From NCBI RefSeq assembly GCF_003055625.1, contig NZ_CP028811.1, positions 2,294,001 through 2,358,000 on the forward strand: a stretch of 64,000 nucleotides of DNA, read 5' to 3'. The DNA is from Flavobacterium magnum. Lineage in GTDB: Bacteria; Bacteroidota; Bacteroidia; Flavobacteriales; Flavobacteriaceae. A program made the translations under genes and the position numbers. How positions within the stretch are numbered: position 1 is the first letter of the stretch; each line of letters starts with the position of its first letter. The notes beneath the pieces are model-generated. The model worked only from the letters and a program-made list of their open reading frames with translations, was not told the origin of the DNA and did not search any database. This document shows positions 1 through 8,192 of this stretch, one piece after another.

Positions 1-79
1 TGTATGTCATTACAAATATAAATAAAAATATATGGTTTATTATCTTGAATTTTGCCACACCAATTTAAAATAGGAGACC

Positions 80-364
80 ATGAAAACACAAAATGAATTC
101 CGGCTGATCCATGGGAACTTCTCACCCGAGGAGGCCCGCGAGGTACTGCTGTCGCTGATTGACAGGAAGATCGAATACCACAACCTCAGGGCGTTCAGCA
201 ACCACATCCGTTTCAATGACCGTATTGACAACTCGCAGTCGCGCATCGCCGCGCTGCAGGAGATGAAAGCCTCGGTCAGCGAACTGTTTGACAGTGCGGC
301 CCGGTCGGGGCAGCGCATTGCCATCGACAGCCAGGTCACGATTACGCTGCTCGATGAAAAATAA
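80..364 (+). CDS. Small hypothetical protein upstream of DUF6671
   Basis: A 94-residue charged, soluble protein that I do not recognise. It has no signal peptide, membrane segment or cysteine, and it looks mainly helical, with an Asn/Arg-rich middle (residues 35-60). A purine-rich AGGAGA at 72-77 lies close before the ATG at 80, which is unusual for this phylum and supports this start. The last 11 bases overlap the start of the DUF6671 gene at 354, so the two are very likely translated as a coupled pair. That pairing is the only functional clue. Existence of the gene is fairly safe; its function is unknown. Confidence 0.7.
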   Translation: MKTQNEFRLIHGNFSPEEAREVLLSLIDRKIEYHNLRAFSNHIRFNDRIDNSQSRIAALQEMKASVSELFDSAARSGQRIAIDSQVTITLLDEK

Positions 365-1202
365 TGTCTTTGCGGGCCGCCGGCTCGTCATCACCACCAT
401 GCATGCCAAGGAAAGCGTCATCGCACCGGTGCTGGAACGCGACCTCGGGGTGCACTGCGTTACGGCGGGCGGTATCGATACCGACCGGCTGGGTACATTC
501 TCCGGCGAGGTGGCGCGCCAGGGCACACCGCTTGAGGTCGTGCGCAGGAAATGCCTGCTGGGGATGGAGCGGCAGGGTGCCGATCTGGGGATGGCCAGCG
601 AGGGGTCGTTCGGGCCGCATCCGTCGATCTTTTTTGCCCATGCCAATGAGGAGCTGCTGATGCTGATCGACCGCAGTAACGGACTTGAAATCACCGCGCG
701 GCATTTGTCTCTGGAGACCAACTTCAATGCGGCAACGGTGGACAGCCCCGAGGCGCTGCTGGCGTTTGCAACCACCGCGCGCTTTCCGTCGCACGGCCTC
801 ATCCTGAGAAAAAGCAGCGGTGATTATTCGGAGATCCACAAGGGCATCACCGATGCCGGGGAGCTGCAGCGCCTGGGACTGCAACTGCTCGAAGCCTATG
901 GCAGCCTGCATGTGGAAACCGACATGCGTGCGCTCTACAACCCGACACGCATGGCGGTGATCCGGGAAGCAGCTGAAAAATTGTCCCAGAAAGCACGGTC
1001 CGCCTGCCCAGGCTGCGGCACACCGGGCTACAGCATCATCCGGGCCAATCCGGGATTGCCGTGTATGCTGTGCCATGCGCCCACGCGTTCCACGCTGAGT
1101 GTAACGTACGGTTGCGTTAGATGCAATCACACGCACCAGGCACCCTTTCCAAACGACAAGCAGTATGAAGACCCGGCCTACTGTGATTTTTGTAATCCTT
1201 AA
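354..1202 (+). CDS. DUF6671 family protein with C-terminal zinc-ribbon cysteines
   Basis: A 282-residue protein resembling the DUF6671 family, whose function is not known to me. The N-terminal two thirds look like an alpha/beta enzyme-like domain (motif GMASEGSFGPHP near residues 79-90). The C-terminal 65 residues carry four CxxC pairs (CPGC, CMLC, CVRC, CDFC), enough to hold two zinc ions as in a double zinc ribbon. I chose ATG 354 rather than the upstream ATG 288 because MKNNVFAGRRLVIT starts the recognisable domain and overlaps the previous stop by only a few codons. The bicarbonate permease follows 11 bases after the stop, suggesting one transcript. Family call moderate, function unknown. 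Confidence 0.75.
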   Translation: MKNNVFAGRRLVITTMHAKESVIAPVLERDLGVHCVTAGGIDTDRLGTFSGEVARQGTPLEVVRRKCLLGMERQGADLGMASEGSFGPHPSIFFAHANEELLMLIDRSNGLEITARHLSLETNFNAATVDSPEALLAFATTARFPSHGLILRKSSGDYSEIHKGITDAGELQRLGLQLLEAYGSLHVETDMRALYNPTRMAVIREAAEKLSQKARSACPGCGTPGYSIIRANPGLPCMLCHAPTRSTLSVTYGCVRCNHTHQAPFPNDKQYEDPAYCDFCNP

Positions 1203-1213
1203 ACCCTGATAAT

Positions 1214-2176
1214 ATGAACTTTAATTTATTGCTTGACAACCTGACCAATCCCGCGCTGCTGTTCTTCCTTCTGGGCGTGCTGGCCGTGCGGCTCAAGAGC
1301 GATCTGCAGATTCCTGAGAATTCATCCAAGTTTATTTCGCTGTACCTGCTGTTCTCGATCGGCTTCAAGGGCGGGCAGGAACTGGCCCACAGCGACTTCA
1401 CGCTGGGCATCCTATGGTCGGCGCTGTTCGGCATCGGCATCGCGGTGGCCATCCCGGTATACGCCTTTTTCATACTGCGAAAGAAATTCAACGTATTCGA
1501 TTCCGGCGCCATTGCGGCCGCCTACGGCTCGGTCAGTGCCGTGACCTTCGTCACTGCCGCCAGTTTTCTCGAAATACAGAACCTCCACATGGACGGGCAT
1601 ATGGTGGCCGTCATGGCGCTGATGGAAGCGCCTGCGATCATCGTCGGGGTCATCCTGATCCGGTTTTTTGACAAAGGGGATGGCGTGAAGACCAACATCG
1701 CAGCCATCACCCGGCATTCGCTGACCAACGGCAGTGTGCTCCTGATCCTGGGCAGCCTCATAATCGGGTTCCTGGCCAGCGAGCAGCAGGCCTTGGGCAT
1801 CAAGCCGTTTACGACAGACCTGTTCAAGGGTTTCCTCGCTATTTTCCTGCTCGATATGGGCATAGTGAGCGGCAGGAAGCTCGGCGACTTCATCAGGAAC
1901 GGCTGGTTTGCGTTGGTGTTCGCGATATTGATCCCGTTAATCAACGGCTGCATCGTGGCTTTGGCAAGCGGATGGGTCACTGAAAACACAGGCAACCGCT
2001 TCATCTTCGCGGTGCTCGCCGCCAGCGCTTCCTACATCGCCGTACCCGCAGCCGTCAAGATTGCCGTACCGAAGGCCAATCCGGGTTTATTCCTGCCGAT
2101 GGCGCTCGCAGTGACCTTTCCATTCAACATCACCATCGGCATGCCGATTTACCTTTCCATCATCACTTTTAACTAA
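1214..2176 (+). CDS. SbtA-type sodium-dependent bicarbonate permease
   Basis: A 320-residue inner-membrane protein, hydrophobic throughout with roughly ten membrane spans, resembling the SbtA/DUF897 family. Characterised cyanobacterial members import bicarbonate together with sodium. Family-like stretches include the N-terminal NPALLFFLLGVLAVRLKSDL, FSIGFKGGQEL, and AAYGSVSAVTFVTA, where two inverted-repeat halves meet. A beta-carbonic anhydrase gene starts 11 bases downstream, which strongly supports an inorganic-carbon role. In a heterotroph the imported bicarbonate would serve carboxylases or pH balance rather than carbon fixation (inference). No PII-like SbtB regulator gene is seen beside it. 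Confidence 0.88.
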   Translation: MNFNLLLDNLTNPALLFFLLGVLAVRLKSDLQIPENSSKFISLYLLFSIGFKGGQELAHSDFTLGILWSALFGIGIAVAIPVYAFFILRKKFNVFDSGAIAAAYGSVSAVTFVTAASFLEIQNLHMDGHMVAVMALMEAPAIIVGVILIRFFDKGDGVKTNIAAITRHSLTNGSVLLILGSLIIGFLASEQQALGIKPFTTDLFKGFLAIFLLDMGIVSGRKLGDFIRNGWFALVFAILIPLINGCIVALASGWVTENTGNRFIFAVLAASASYIAVPAAVKIAVPKANPGLFLPMALAVTFPFNITIGMPIYLSIITFN

Positions 2177-2187
2177 ATACTAACACA

Positions 2188-2874
2188 ATGAAAAAAAACA
2201 TTTTTGCATTTTGCTTAACGATATTGGCCAGTTGTTATACACTGGCGCAACAGGGGAGTGAACGCAGCCAGGCAGCCCGCGATTCAGCTTACCTGAACCC
2301 GGCACGGGGCATCAGCGAACTCATAGCAGGCAACCGCCGGTTTTATGAGCAGAAAAGCGTCAGGCCGCGCCAGGACAGCCTTCGGTTGTTATCGCTCGAG
2401 ACGGGGCAGCAGCCGTTTGCGGTGATTGTGGGCTGTTCGGATTCGCGCGTGCCCAATGAGATCATCTTCGACCAGGGGTTGGGTGATCTGTTCATCATCA
2501 GGACCGCGGGGCAGGTGAGTGCCGACGCTTCCTATGCGAGCATGGAATATGCCGTGCTGTTCCTGAAGACCCGGCTGATCGTGGTGCTGGGGCATACCGA
2601 ATGCGGCGCGGTTTCCGCAGCCGTGAAGGACATCAAGGATCCGCCGGGGCACATCGGCACGCTGATTGAGAACATCAGGCCGGCCCTGCAGGGCGGGGGC
2701 CAATCGGTCAGCGTGAATGACGCGGTTCGGCGGAATGTCATCCGGCAGGTCGAAAACCTGAAGCGGCTGGCGCCCGTACTGAAACAAAAGAATGACAACA
2801 AGGAGATTATGATTGTCGGGGCGGTCTACAACATCCACACCGGCAGGGTCGAATTTCTTACGGAAACCATGTAA
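2188..2874 (+). CDS. Exported beta-class carbonic anhydrase
   Basis: A 228-residue beta-carbonic anhydrase, interconverting CO2 and bicarbonate. The zinc ligands and catalytic dyad are visible: C83, D85 and R87 in CSDSRVPNE, and H136 and C139 in GHTECGA. The N-terminus (MKKNIFAFCLTILASC) is a signal peptide. The LASC at 13-16 fits a lipobox, so it may be a lipoprotein; signal peptidase I cleavage after the later LAQ is the alternative. Either way it acts outside the cytoplasm. It sits 11 bases after the bicarbonate permease gene, so it probably supplies bicarbonate to that permease from the periplasm. Confidence 0.93.
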   Translation: MKKNIFAFCLTILASCYTLAQQGSERSQAARDSAYLNPARGISELIAGNRRFYEQKSVRPRQDSLRLLSLETGQQPFAVIVGCSDSRVPNEIIFDQGLGDLFIIRTAGQVSADASYASMEYAVLFLKTRLIVVLGHTECGAVSAAVKDIKDPPGHIGTLIENIRPALQGGGQSVSVNDAVRRNVIRQVENLKRLAPVLKQKNDNKEIMIVGAVYNIHTGRVEFLTETM

Positions 2875-2889
2875 AGATAAGTTTTAACT

Positions 2890-2897
2890 TACCTTTG
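2890..2897 (+). promoter_or_regulatory. -7 element of the ABC exporter operon
   Basis: TACCTTTG matches the Bacteroidota -7 consensus TAnnTTTG and lies 25 bases before the ATG at 2922, just after the carbonic anhydrase stop. No TTTG is seen at the -33 distance. Confidence 0.5.
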
Positions 2898-2921
2898 TAA
2901 ACAGCATACAGACACAGATCA

Positions 2922-4589
2922 ATGACACACACACCGCTCAAACGCTTCATCAACCTGCTCAAGCTCGACAGGAAAGACATTTACCAGATTTTTTTCTACG
3001 CCATATTCGCAGGGCTCGTCAGCCTGTCACTCCCGCTGGGCATACAGGCGATCATCAACCTGATCCAGTCGGGCCGCGTAAGCACCTCCTGGGTGGTGCT
3101 CGTCGTGGTGGTGGTGCTCGGTGTCTCGCTGATCGGGATCCTGTCGCTGATGCAGCTGCGCATCACCGAGAACCTGCAGCAGAAGATCTTCGTGCGCTCG
3201 TCGTTTGAGTTCAGTTACCGCCTGCCCAAGATCAGGCTGCGTGAGCTGTACGACAAGTACCCGCCCGAACTGGCGAATTGTTTTTTCGATACGATGACGA
3301 TCCAGAAAGGTACTTCCAAACTGCTCATCGATTTCTCTACGGCGCTGCTGCAGATTATTTTCGGGATCCTCTTACTGTCCTTGTACCACGCATTCTTCAT
3401 CCTGTTCGGGGCGCTGCTGTTGCTGCTGCTGTACTGCATTTTCCGGTTTTCGTACCAGAGCGGTCTGCGCACCAGCCTCAAGGAATCAAAATACAAATAC
3501 AAGGTGGCCGGCTGGCTGCAGGAGATTGCACGCAACAACAACAGTTTCCGGCGCAGGGAGAATTTCAATTTCTCGCTGTATAAGAATGACAAGATCGTGG
3601 CGGCCTATATCGACAACCGCGAGAAGCATTTCGGGGTCATCAGGCGGCAATACATCCAGCTGATCGTGTTCAAGATTATCATCACCGCGGGGCTGCTGAT
3701 CATCGGCGGGCTGCTCGTGATGAACCAGCAGATGAACATCGGGCAGTTTGTGGCGGCCGAGATCATCATCCTGCTGGTGATCAATTCCGTGGAAAAGATC
3801 ATTACCGGGCTCGAGACGCTGTATGACGTGCTCACGGCGGTCGAGAAGATCGGCCAGATTACCGATTTGCAGACGGAGACGCCCGACATCAAGAACCAGC
3901 ACTGCGTGTTTGACAGCATCACGCTGGAGACGGCCAACCTGAAGTTCCGTTTTCCGGACGCCGCCGATTACACCCTGCATGACATTTCGCTCAAGATTGA
4001 GCCCGGCGAGCGCATCCTGCTGCGCGGCGAAAACGGATCGGGGAAAACCACGCTGCTGCGCGTGCTTTCGGGGCTGCTGGAGCCGTCATTTGGCGCGGTA
4101 TTCATCAACGACGACACCTACAAGAAAATGGACCTCGCGCAATACCGTTCGCACATCGGTGTGATCATACACGGCGAAACCCCGTTTGAGGGCAGTGTTC
4201 TGGAAAACATCACTTTCAACAACCCCGATGTGATGCACGAGGATGTGAAGTGGGCGATAGAGGCCGTGGGGCTGGGTGGCTTTATCAAGTCGCTGCCGAA
4301 GGGACTCGAAACCAGGATACATCCGGAAGGCCATCAGCTGACGTCGTCAAACGCCCAAAAGATCCTGCTCGCCCGAAGCATCGTGACGCGGCCGCGCATC
4401 CTGTTTTATGAAGACCCAACCGATAAGATGGACGACGGGGCAGCCCGTGACATCATCGACTTTATTACCGATGCACGACACCCGTGGACGGTGATGGTAT
4501 CGTCGAGGAACCCGTATTGGGAAGCGCACAGTTCGCGCGTCATCACGATGCAGCAGGGACAGATTGTTGAAGATAAAAAACGCCGGTAA
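2922..4589 (+). CDS. ABC exporter, fused membrane and ATPase domains, degenerate catalytic motifs
   Basis: A 555-residue half-transporter. The N-terminal half (about 20-310) is a membrane domain with helices near 20-45, 60-80, 140-185 and 245-290; there is no N-terminal C39 peptidase domain. The C-terminal ATPase has a perfect Walker A (GENGSGKTT, about 368-376). The other motifs deviate: the Q-loop reads VIIHGETPF (His for Gln), the signature LTSSNAQ replaces LSGGQ, Walker B ends YEDPTD with acidic residues in the order E-D, and the switch region reads VSSRNP without His. Genes for an HlyD adaptor (1-base gap) and a TolC channel follow, so the set should span both membranes for secretion or efflux. 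Substrate unknown. Confidence 0.88.
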   Translation: MTHTPLKRFINLLKLDRKDIYQIFFYAIFAGLVSLSLPLGIQAIINLIQSGRVSTSWVVLVVVVVLGVSLIGILSLMQLRITENLQQKIFVRSSFEFSYRLPKIRLRELYDKYPPELANCFFDTMTIQKGTSKLLIDFSTALLQIIFGILLLSLYHAFFILFGALLLLLLYCIFRFSYQSGLRTSLKESKYKYKVAGWLQEIARNNNSFRRRENFNFSLYKNDKIVAAYIDNREKHFGVIRRQYIQLIVFKIIITAGLLIIGGLLVMNQQMNIGQFVAAEIIILLVINSVEKIITGLETLYDVLTAVEKIGQITDLQTETPDIKNQHCVFDSITLETANLKFRFPDAADYTLHDISLKIEPGERILLRGENGSGKTTLLRVLSGLLEPSFGAVFINDDTYKKMDLAQYRSHIGVIIHGETPFEGSVLENITFNNPDVMHEDVKWAIEAVGLGGFIKSLPKGLETRIHPEGHQLTSSNAQKILLARSIVTRPRILFYEDPTDKMDDGAARDIIDFITDARHPWTVMVSSRNPYWEAHSSRVITMQQGQIVEDKKRR

Positions 4590-4590
4590 C

Positions 4591-5931
4591 ATGCTGAACA
4601 TATCCAAAGAAAACCCGATTACGGAAAACATTTCCCATTTTACCACGGTGCGGAACCTCGAAAACCGGCCTGACTACAAGGTGCTCAATAAGATCATCTG
4701 GGCCGTGTCGCTGGTCTGCCTGATCATCCTGTTCCTGCCCTGGACACAGAGCATCTCGGGCGCGGGCGCCGTAACCACCCTGACGCCGGACCAAAGGCCA
4801 CAGACCGTGCAGTCCGCCATAGCGGGCAGGATTGAGAAGTGGTATGTGAAGGAAGGCGACCTCGTCAAAAAAGGGGACACCATCCTTTTTATTTCGGAAA
4901 TCAAGGAAGACTACCTGGACCCGAACCTCGTCGGCAATACCAAAGACCAGATGCAGGCCAAGGAAATGGCGCAGCGCTCTTATGCCGGTAAGGTTGACGC
5001 GCTGTCGCTGCAGATCGCCGCCATCGAGAACGAGAAGAAAATCAAATTGCAGCAGGCAAAGAACAAAATCCGCCAGGCGCTGCTCAAAGTAAAAAGCGAC
5101 AGCATGGACCTGATTGCGGTGCGCACGCAGGTGAAGATCGCGACCACGCAGTTCAACCGCTCGCTGACACTCAACAAGGAAGGCCTCAAACCGCTGACCG
5201 ATGTCGAGGAGAAACGCCTCAAGCTCCAGGATGTCGAGGCGAAAATCATCACCCAGGAGAATAAATACATCGGATCACAGAACGAGTACCTGAATGCCCG
5301 CGCGGAAGTCAACCGCATCCTGGCCGAGTATGCCGAGAAATCGGCCAAGGCGCAGAGCGAGCAGTACACCGCGCGCAGCAGCGAGTATGACACCAAGGCG
5401 CAGGTCAACAAGCTCAAAAACCAGTACAACAACTACAGCATCCGGAATGGCATGTATTACATCACGGCCCCGCAGACCGGCTACATCAACCGCGCCATCC
5501 AATCCGGATTGGGCGAAACCATAAAGGAAGGGACTGAAATCGTAAGCATCATGCCTGCGGCATATGATATTGCGGTCGAGACCTATGTGAGTCCGAATGA
5601 CCTGCCACTGATCCATAAAGGCGAAAAAGTGCGTGTATGGTTTGACGGCTGGCCGACGATCGTATTCTCAGGCTGGCCTGACATGAGCTATGGGACCTTT
5701 GGCGGAAAGATTGTCGCGGTGGAGAATTTCATCAGTCCGAATGGCAAGTTCCGCGTACTGATCGCACCGGACCGCGCCGAAGCACCCTGGCCGAAGCAGA
5801 TCAGTATGGGTTCAGGCGTGCAGACGCTCGCGCTGCTTGAAGACGTGCCCGTATGGTATGAGCTTTGGCGCAGCCTGAACGGATTCCCGGCCAACTACTA
5901 CACCCCTGAAACCAAAACCGCAAAAAAGTGA
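4591..5931 (+). CDS. HlyD-family periplasmic adaptor protein
   Basis: A 446-residue membrane-fusion protein linking the ABC exporter to the outer-membrane channel. One membrane helix lies near residues 31-47 (IIWAVSLVCLIILFLPW). It is followed by a lipoyl/barrel-sandwich half (AIAGRIEKWYVKEGDLVKKG), a long charged coiled coil (about 110-285), the second half (ITAPQTGYINRAI) and a beta-barrel region. I chose ATG 4591, one base after the ABC stop, over an upstream in-frame ATG at 4564 inside the ABC gene. The stop is 4 bases before the TolC gene, so all three are one operon. Confidence 0.92.
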   Translation: MLNISKENPITENISHFTTVRNLENRPDYKVLNKIIWAVSLVCLIILFLPWTQSISGAGAVTTLTPDQRPQTVQSAIAGRIEKWYVKEGDLVKKGDTILFISEIKEDYLDPNLVGNTKDQMQAKEMAQRSYAGKVDALSLQIAAIENEKKIKLQQAKNKIRQALLKVKSDSMDLIAVRTQVKIATTQFNRSLTLNKEGLKPLTDVEEKRLKLQDVEAKIITQENKYIGSQNEYLNARAEVNRILAEYAEKSAKAQSEQYTARSSEYDTKAQVNKLKNQYNNYSIRNGMYYITAPQTGYINRAIQSGLGETIKEGTEIVSIMPAAYDIAVETYVSPNDLPLIHKGEKVRVWFDGWPTIVFSGWPDMSYGTFGGKIVAVENFISPNGKFRVLIAPDRAEAPWPKQISMGSGVQTLALLEDVPVWYELWRSLNGFPANYYTPETKTAKK

Positions 5932-5935
5932 CGGC

Positions 5936-7318
5936 ATGAAAAAGATATTGGCGCTGCTGCTTTTTACGTCGTTCGTCCACGCCCAGTCATTCAATGCGGG
6001 GGAACTGTCCTTTAGCGAGTACCTCGGCTATGTCAAGAAGTTCCATCCGCTGGTGAAGAACGCAAACCTGCAGCTCGACATGGCACAGGCCAACTTAATG
6101 ATGGCCCGCGGCGCGTTCGACCCCAAGATTGAAGTCGATTTCGATAAGAAGCGCTTCAACGGCAAAGAATATTACAGCCTGCTGAACAGCACGTTTAAGG
6201 TCCCGACCTGGTATGGCATAGAGCTTAAAGCCGCATTCGACGACAACGACGGCCCTTACATCAATCCCGAAAATACGGTGCCCGAGTCGGGGCTCACCTC
6301 AGTGGGGCTGAGCGTGCCGCTGGGGCAGGGGCTGTTTACAAACCAGCGCATGGCCGACCTCAGGAAGGCAAAACTGCAGATTACCCTCAGCCGGGCCGAG
6401 CGCAGGCTGCAGGCCGCCGAGGTACTGTCAGACGCCGCCGCCGCGTATTTCGAGTGGCGCAAATCCTACAGCGAGTTTCAGATGTACCGCGATTACCTGA
6501 AGAATGCAGACATCCGCTACACCGGCATCCGCAAGCTGATCGACAACGGCGACCGCCCTGCGGTGGATTCAGTCGAAGCGGGCATAGTGGTGCGCAGCCG
6601 GCAGCTGAATGTCGAGGACGCAAAGCTCAAACTCGAAAAGGCGAGGCTGGAGCTGTCGACGTTCCTGTGGCTTGACCGCACCCCTGTAGAATTGAGTGAG
6701 GCCGTACAGCCCGAAGAAAACATCCTGAAGACCGTCACCGAAACGCTGAACGTAAACCAGCTGGCACAGCAGCCCGATATCGAGACCCATCCAAAGATCG
6801 ATGCGCTCAAGACCAAAATCGCGTTGCTCGATGTCGAGCGCAAACTCAAGGCCAACGCGCTGTTGCCGAAGATTGACCTGGGTTACTACTACCTGTCAGA
6901 ACGCGCGAATGCGAATGCATACGGCCTCGACAATTACAAGCTTGCCCTCAATTTCACACTTCCGATACTGTTGCGCAAGGAGCGCGGCAGCCTGAAAATG
7001 ACGAAGTTCAAGATACAGCAGGCCGAGCTCGAACTCGCACTGGAACGGCTGCAGCTGACAAACAAGATTGCCTACCGCAGGACCGAAATCGAGTCGCTGC
7101 GCAAACAGCAGGAGATTATCGCGCGGCTGGTGGCCGACAATACGGTGATGCTGCAATCGGAAGAGCGGCTGTTTTCTGTGGGCGAAAGTTCGCTGTTCCT
7201 GATTAACTCCCGGGAGAACAACCTGATTTCGGCACAGCTCTCGAGGATCAATGCGGAGAACCGCTTCCTGTTGTCGAATGCCGGCCTGTTCCGGATTATG
7301 GCCAGCCAAACCGAATAA
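5936..7318 (+). CDS. TolC-family outer-membrane efflux channel
   Basis: A 460-residue outer-membrane channel protein. It starts with a signal peptide (MKKILALLLFTSFVHAQS) and then shows the duplicated helical/strand pattern of the TolC/OEP family, with long amphipathic helices (for example LRKAKLQITLSRAERRLQAA and the C-terminal repeat equivalent). As the last gene of the ABC-HlyD-TolC operon it should provide the outer-membrane exit duct. No terminator is seen directly after its stop; the first strong + strand terminator is about 260 bases further on at 7581-7604. Confidence 0.92.
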   Translation: MKKILALLLFTSFVHAQSFNAGELSFSEYLGYVKKFHPLVKNANLQLDMAQANLMMARGAFDPKIEVDFDKKRFNGKEYYSLLNSTFKVPTWYGIELKAAFDDNDGPYINPENTVPESGLTSVGLSVPLGQGLFTNQRMADLRKAKLQITLSRAERRLQAAEVLSDAAAAYFEWRKSYSEFQMYRDYLKNADIRYTGIRKLIDNGDRPAVDSVEAGIVVRSRQLNVEDAKLKLEKARLELSTFLWLDRTPVELSEAVQPEENILKTVTETLNVNQLAQQPDIETHPKIDALKTKIALLDVERKLKANALLPKIDLGYYYLSERANANAYGLDNYKLALNFTLPILLRKERGSLKMTKFKIQQAELELALERLQLTNKIAYRRTEIESLRKQQEIIARLVADNTVMLQSEERLFSVGESSLFLINSRENNLISAQLSRINAENRFLLSNAGLFRIMASQTE

Positions 7319-7604
7319 TATCCCACCGACAATCGCTGCGGATTTGCGACGCCGGTTACGATATCCGGTGAATTTTGTAACGTCCGCTTAAGATCCTGTA
7401 ATAAAAGTCAGCTCGCGCGCTTTAATTTTATCATATCACTTTCGGTACGAAGACGACGGGTGTCAGTTCGTCGCGGAGGCTGTAACGGGGCATGTGCTTT
7501 CCACCCGTTCGTACATGCAGCAAACCCAACGTCGGCGCGAAAGCGGAAACCGATCAGCAACACGGCGGTCCGGAAATGATAAAGTCCCGAAAGGGACTTT
7601 TTTT
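7319..7604 (+). ncRNA. Candidate structured RNA in the gap after the TolC gene
   Basis: This 309-base gap (7319-7627) has no convincing gene. Its right half is rich in potential helices: an 8-base-pair stem of 7490-7497 with 7511-7518 (one G-U), a stem 7531-7535/7550-7554 enclosing a 3-bp CGC-GAAA-GCG hairpin (7536-7545), and the terminator at 7581-7604. It could be a small RNA starting near 7400-7450 or simply the structured 3' end of the secretion operon mRNA. No clear -7 element was found. I could not match it to SRP RNA, tmRNA, 6S or RNase P RNA by eye. Confidence 0.3.
7581..7604 (+). terminator. Intrinsic terminator with GAAA tetraloop
   Basis: AAAGTCCC (7581-7588), loop GAAA, GGGACTTT (7593-7600), in a run of seven T. 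The U-tract is on the + strand. It may also help end the convergent YjbR gene. Confidence 0.85.
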
Positions 7605-7627
7605 ATTGGGATAGCCTGGGGCGGGCA

Positions 7628-7978
7628 TCAGGAGATGCCCAGATCACGGCGCAGCTGCTGCGTCAGTTTCTGCCGGACAAGCCCATAGGATGCTTTGAGG
7701 TACCGGGTCCAGTCGGCGTGGGTCAGCATGTGGTGATCGGTCACGGCAACCCATTTGTTTTTCCCAAACCAGGGGGCAGGCTTAAAACCGTAGGAGGCGA
7801 CTTTTTCCTCATAATCCTCATCGGACACTTTGAAGGACACTACGGGCGGCACCGCATCGAGGTCGACCATACAGAACATTTTTCGTCCCACCATAAAGAC
7901 GAGGTCGCTTTTCCATTTGATTTCCATTTCGGTGGCCGGAAACGACAGGCAGATGTCGCGGATGATGTCAATGTCCAT
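7628..7978 (-). CDS. MmcQ/YjbR family protein
   Basis: A 116-residue small soluble protein of the MmcQ/YjbR family (CyaY-like fold; the precise role is not established). Typical marks are the start MDIDIIRDICLSFPATEME, the central KMFCMVDLD strand, and KPAPWFGKNKWVAV towards the C-terminus. It stands alone, convergent with the TolC operon and divergent from the K+ channel gene. On its upstream side a TAnnTTTA word reads towards it near 8050-8060. Confidence 0.85.
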   Translation of the reverse strand: MDIDIIRDICLSFPATEMEIKWKSDLVFMVGRKMFCMVDLDAVPPVVSFKVSDEDYEEKVASYGFKPAPWFGKNKWVAVTDHHMLTHADWTRYLKASYGLVRQKLTQQLRRDLGIS

Positions 7979-8192
7979 GTGGCGTGTGTTTAAGTGTTTG
8001 TCGTCTGGGGCATTGCATCGCGGCAGCGTATCACCGCAATGTCGCCTCTCATAAAGATACGGATTTGCGCCCGGCTTTCGGATAAAAAAAAGAATGCGCG
8101 GGTAAAAGCATGGCGAGGCAAACTGTCAGCATGGCCATGCTTCTTTGCGCAAACTTTCGTAGCTTTACCATAACCCGCAAAAAGCGTACATT

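Noticed and set aside
1..79. Clear promoter before the first gene
   Set aside because: Only AT-rich sequence and a poor match (GAATTTTG) are seen; not strong enough to list.
122..1136. Long open frames on the minus strand opposite the first two genes
   Set aside because: Antisense frames in GC-rich coding DNA, Arg/His/Cys-rich composition without any domain; the plus-strand frames show clear protein-like sequence and zinc motifs.
7531..7604. Possible SRP (4.5S) RNA
   Set aside because: The invariant loop with GGAAGG...AGCAG in the right pairing is not present; kept only as an unassigned structured RNA candidate.
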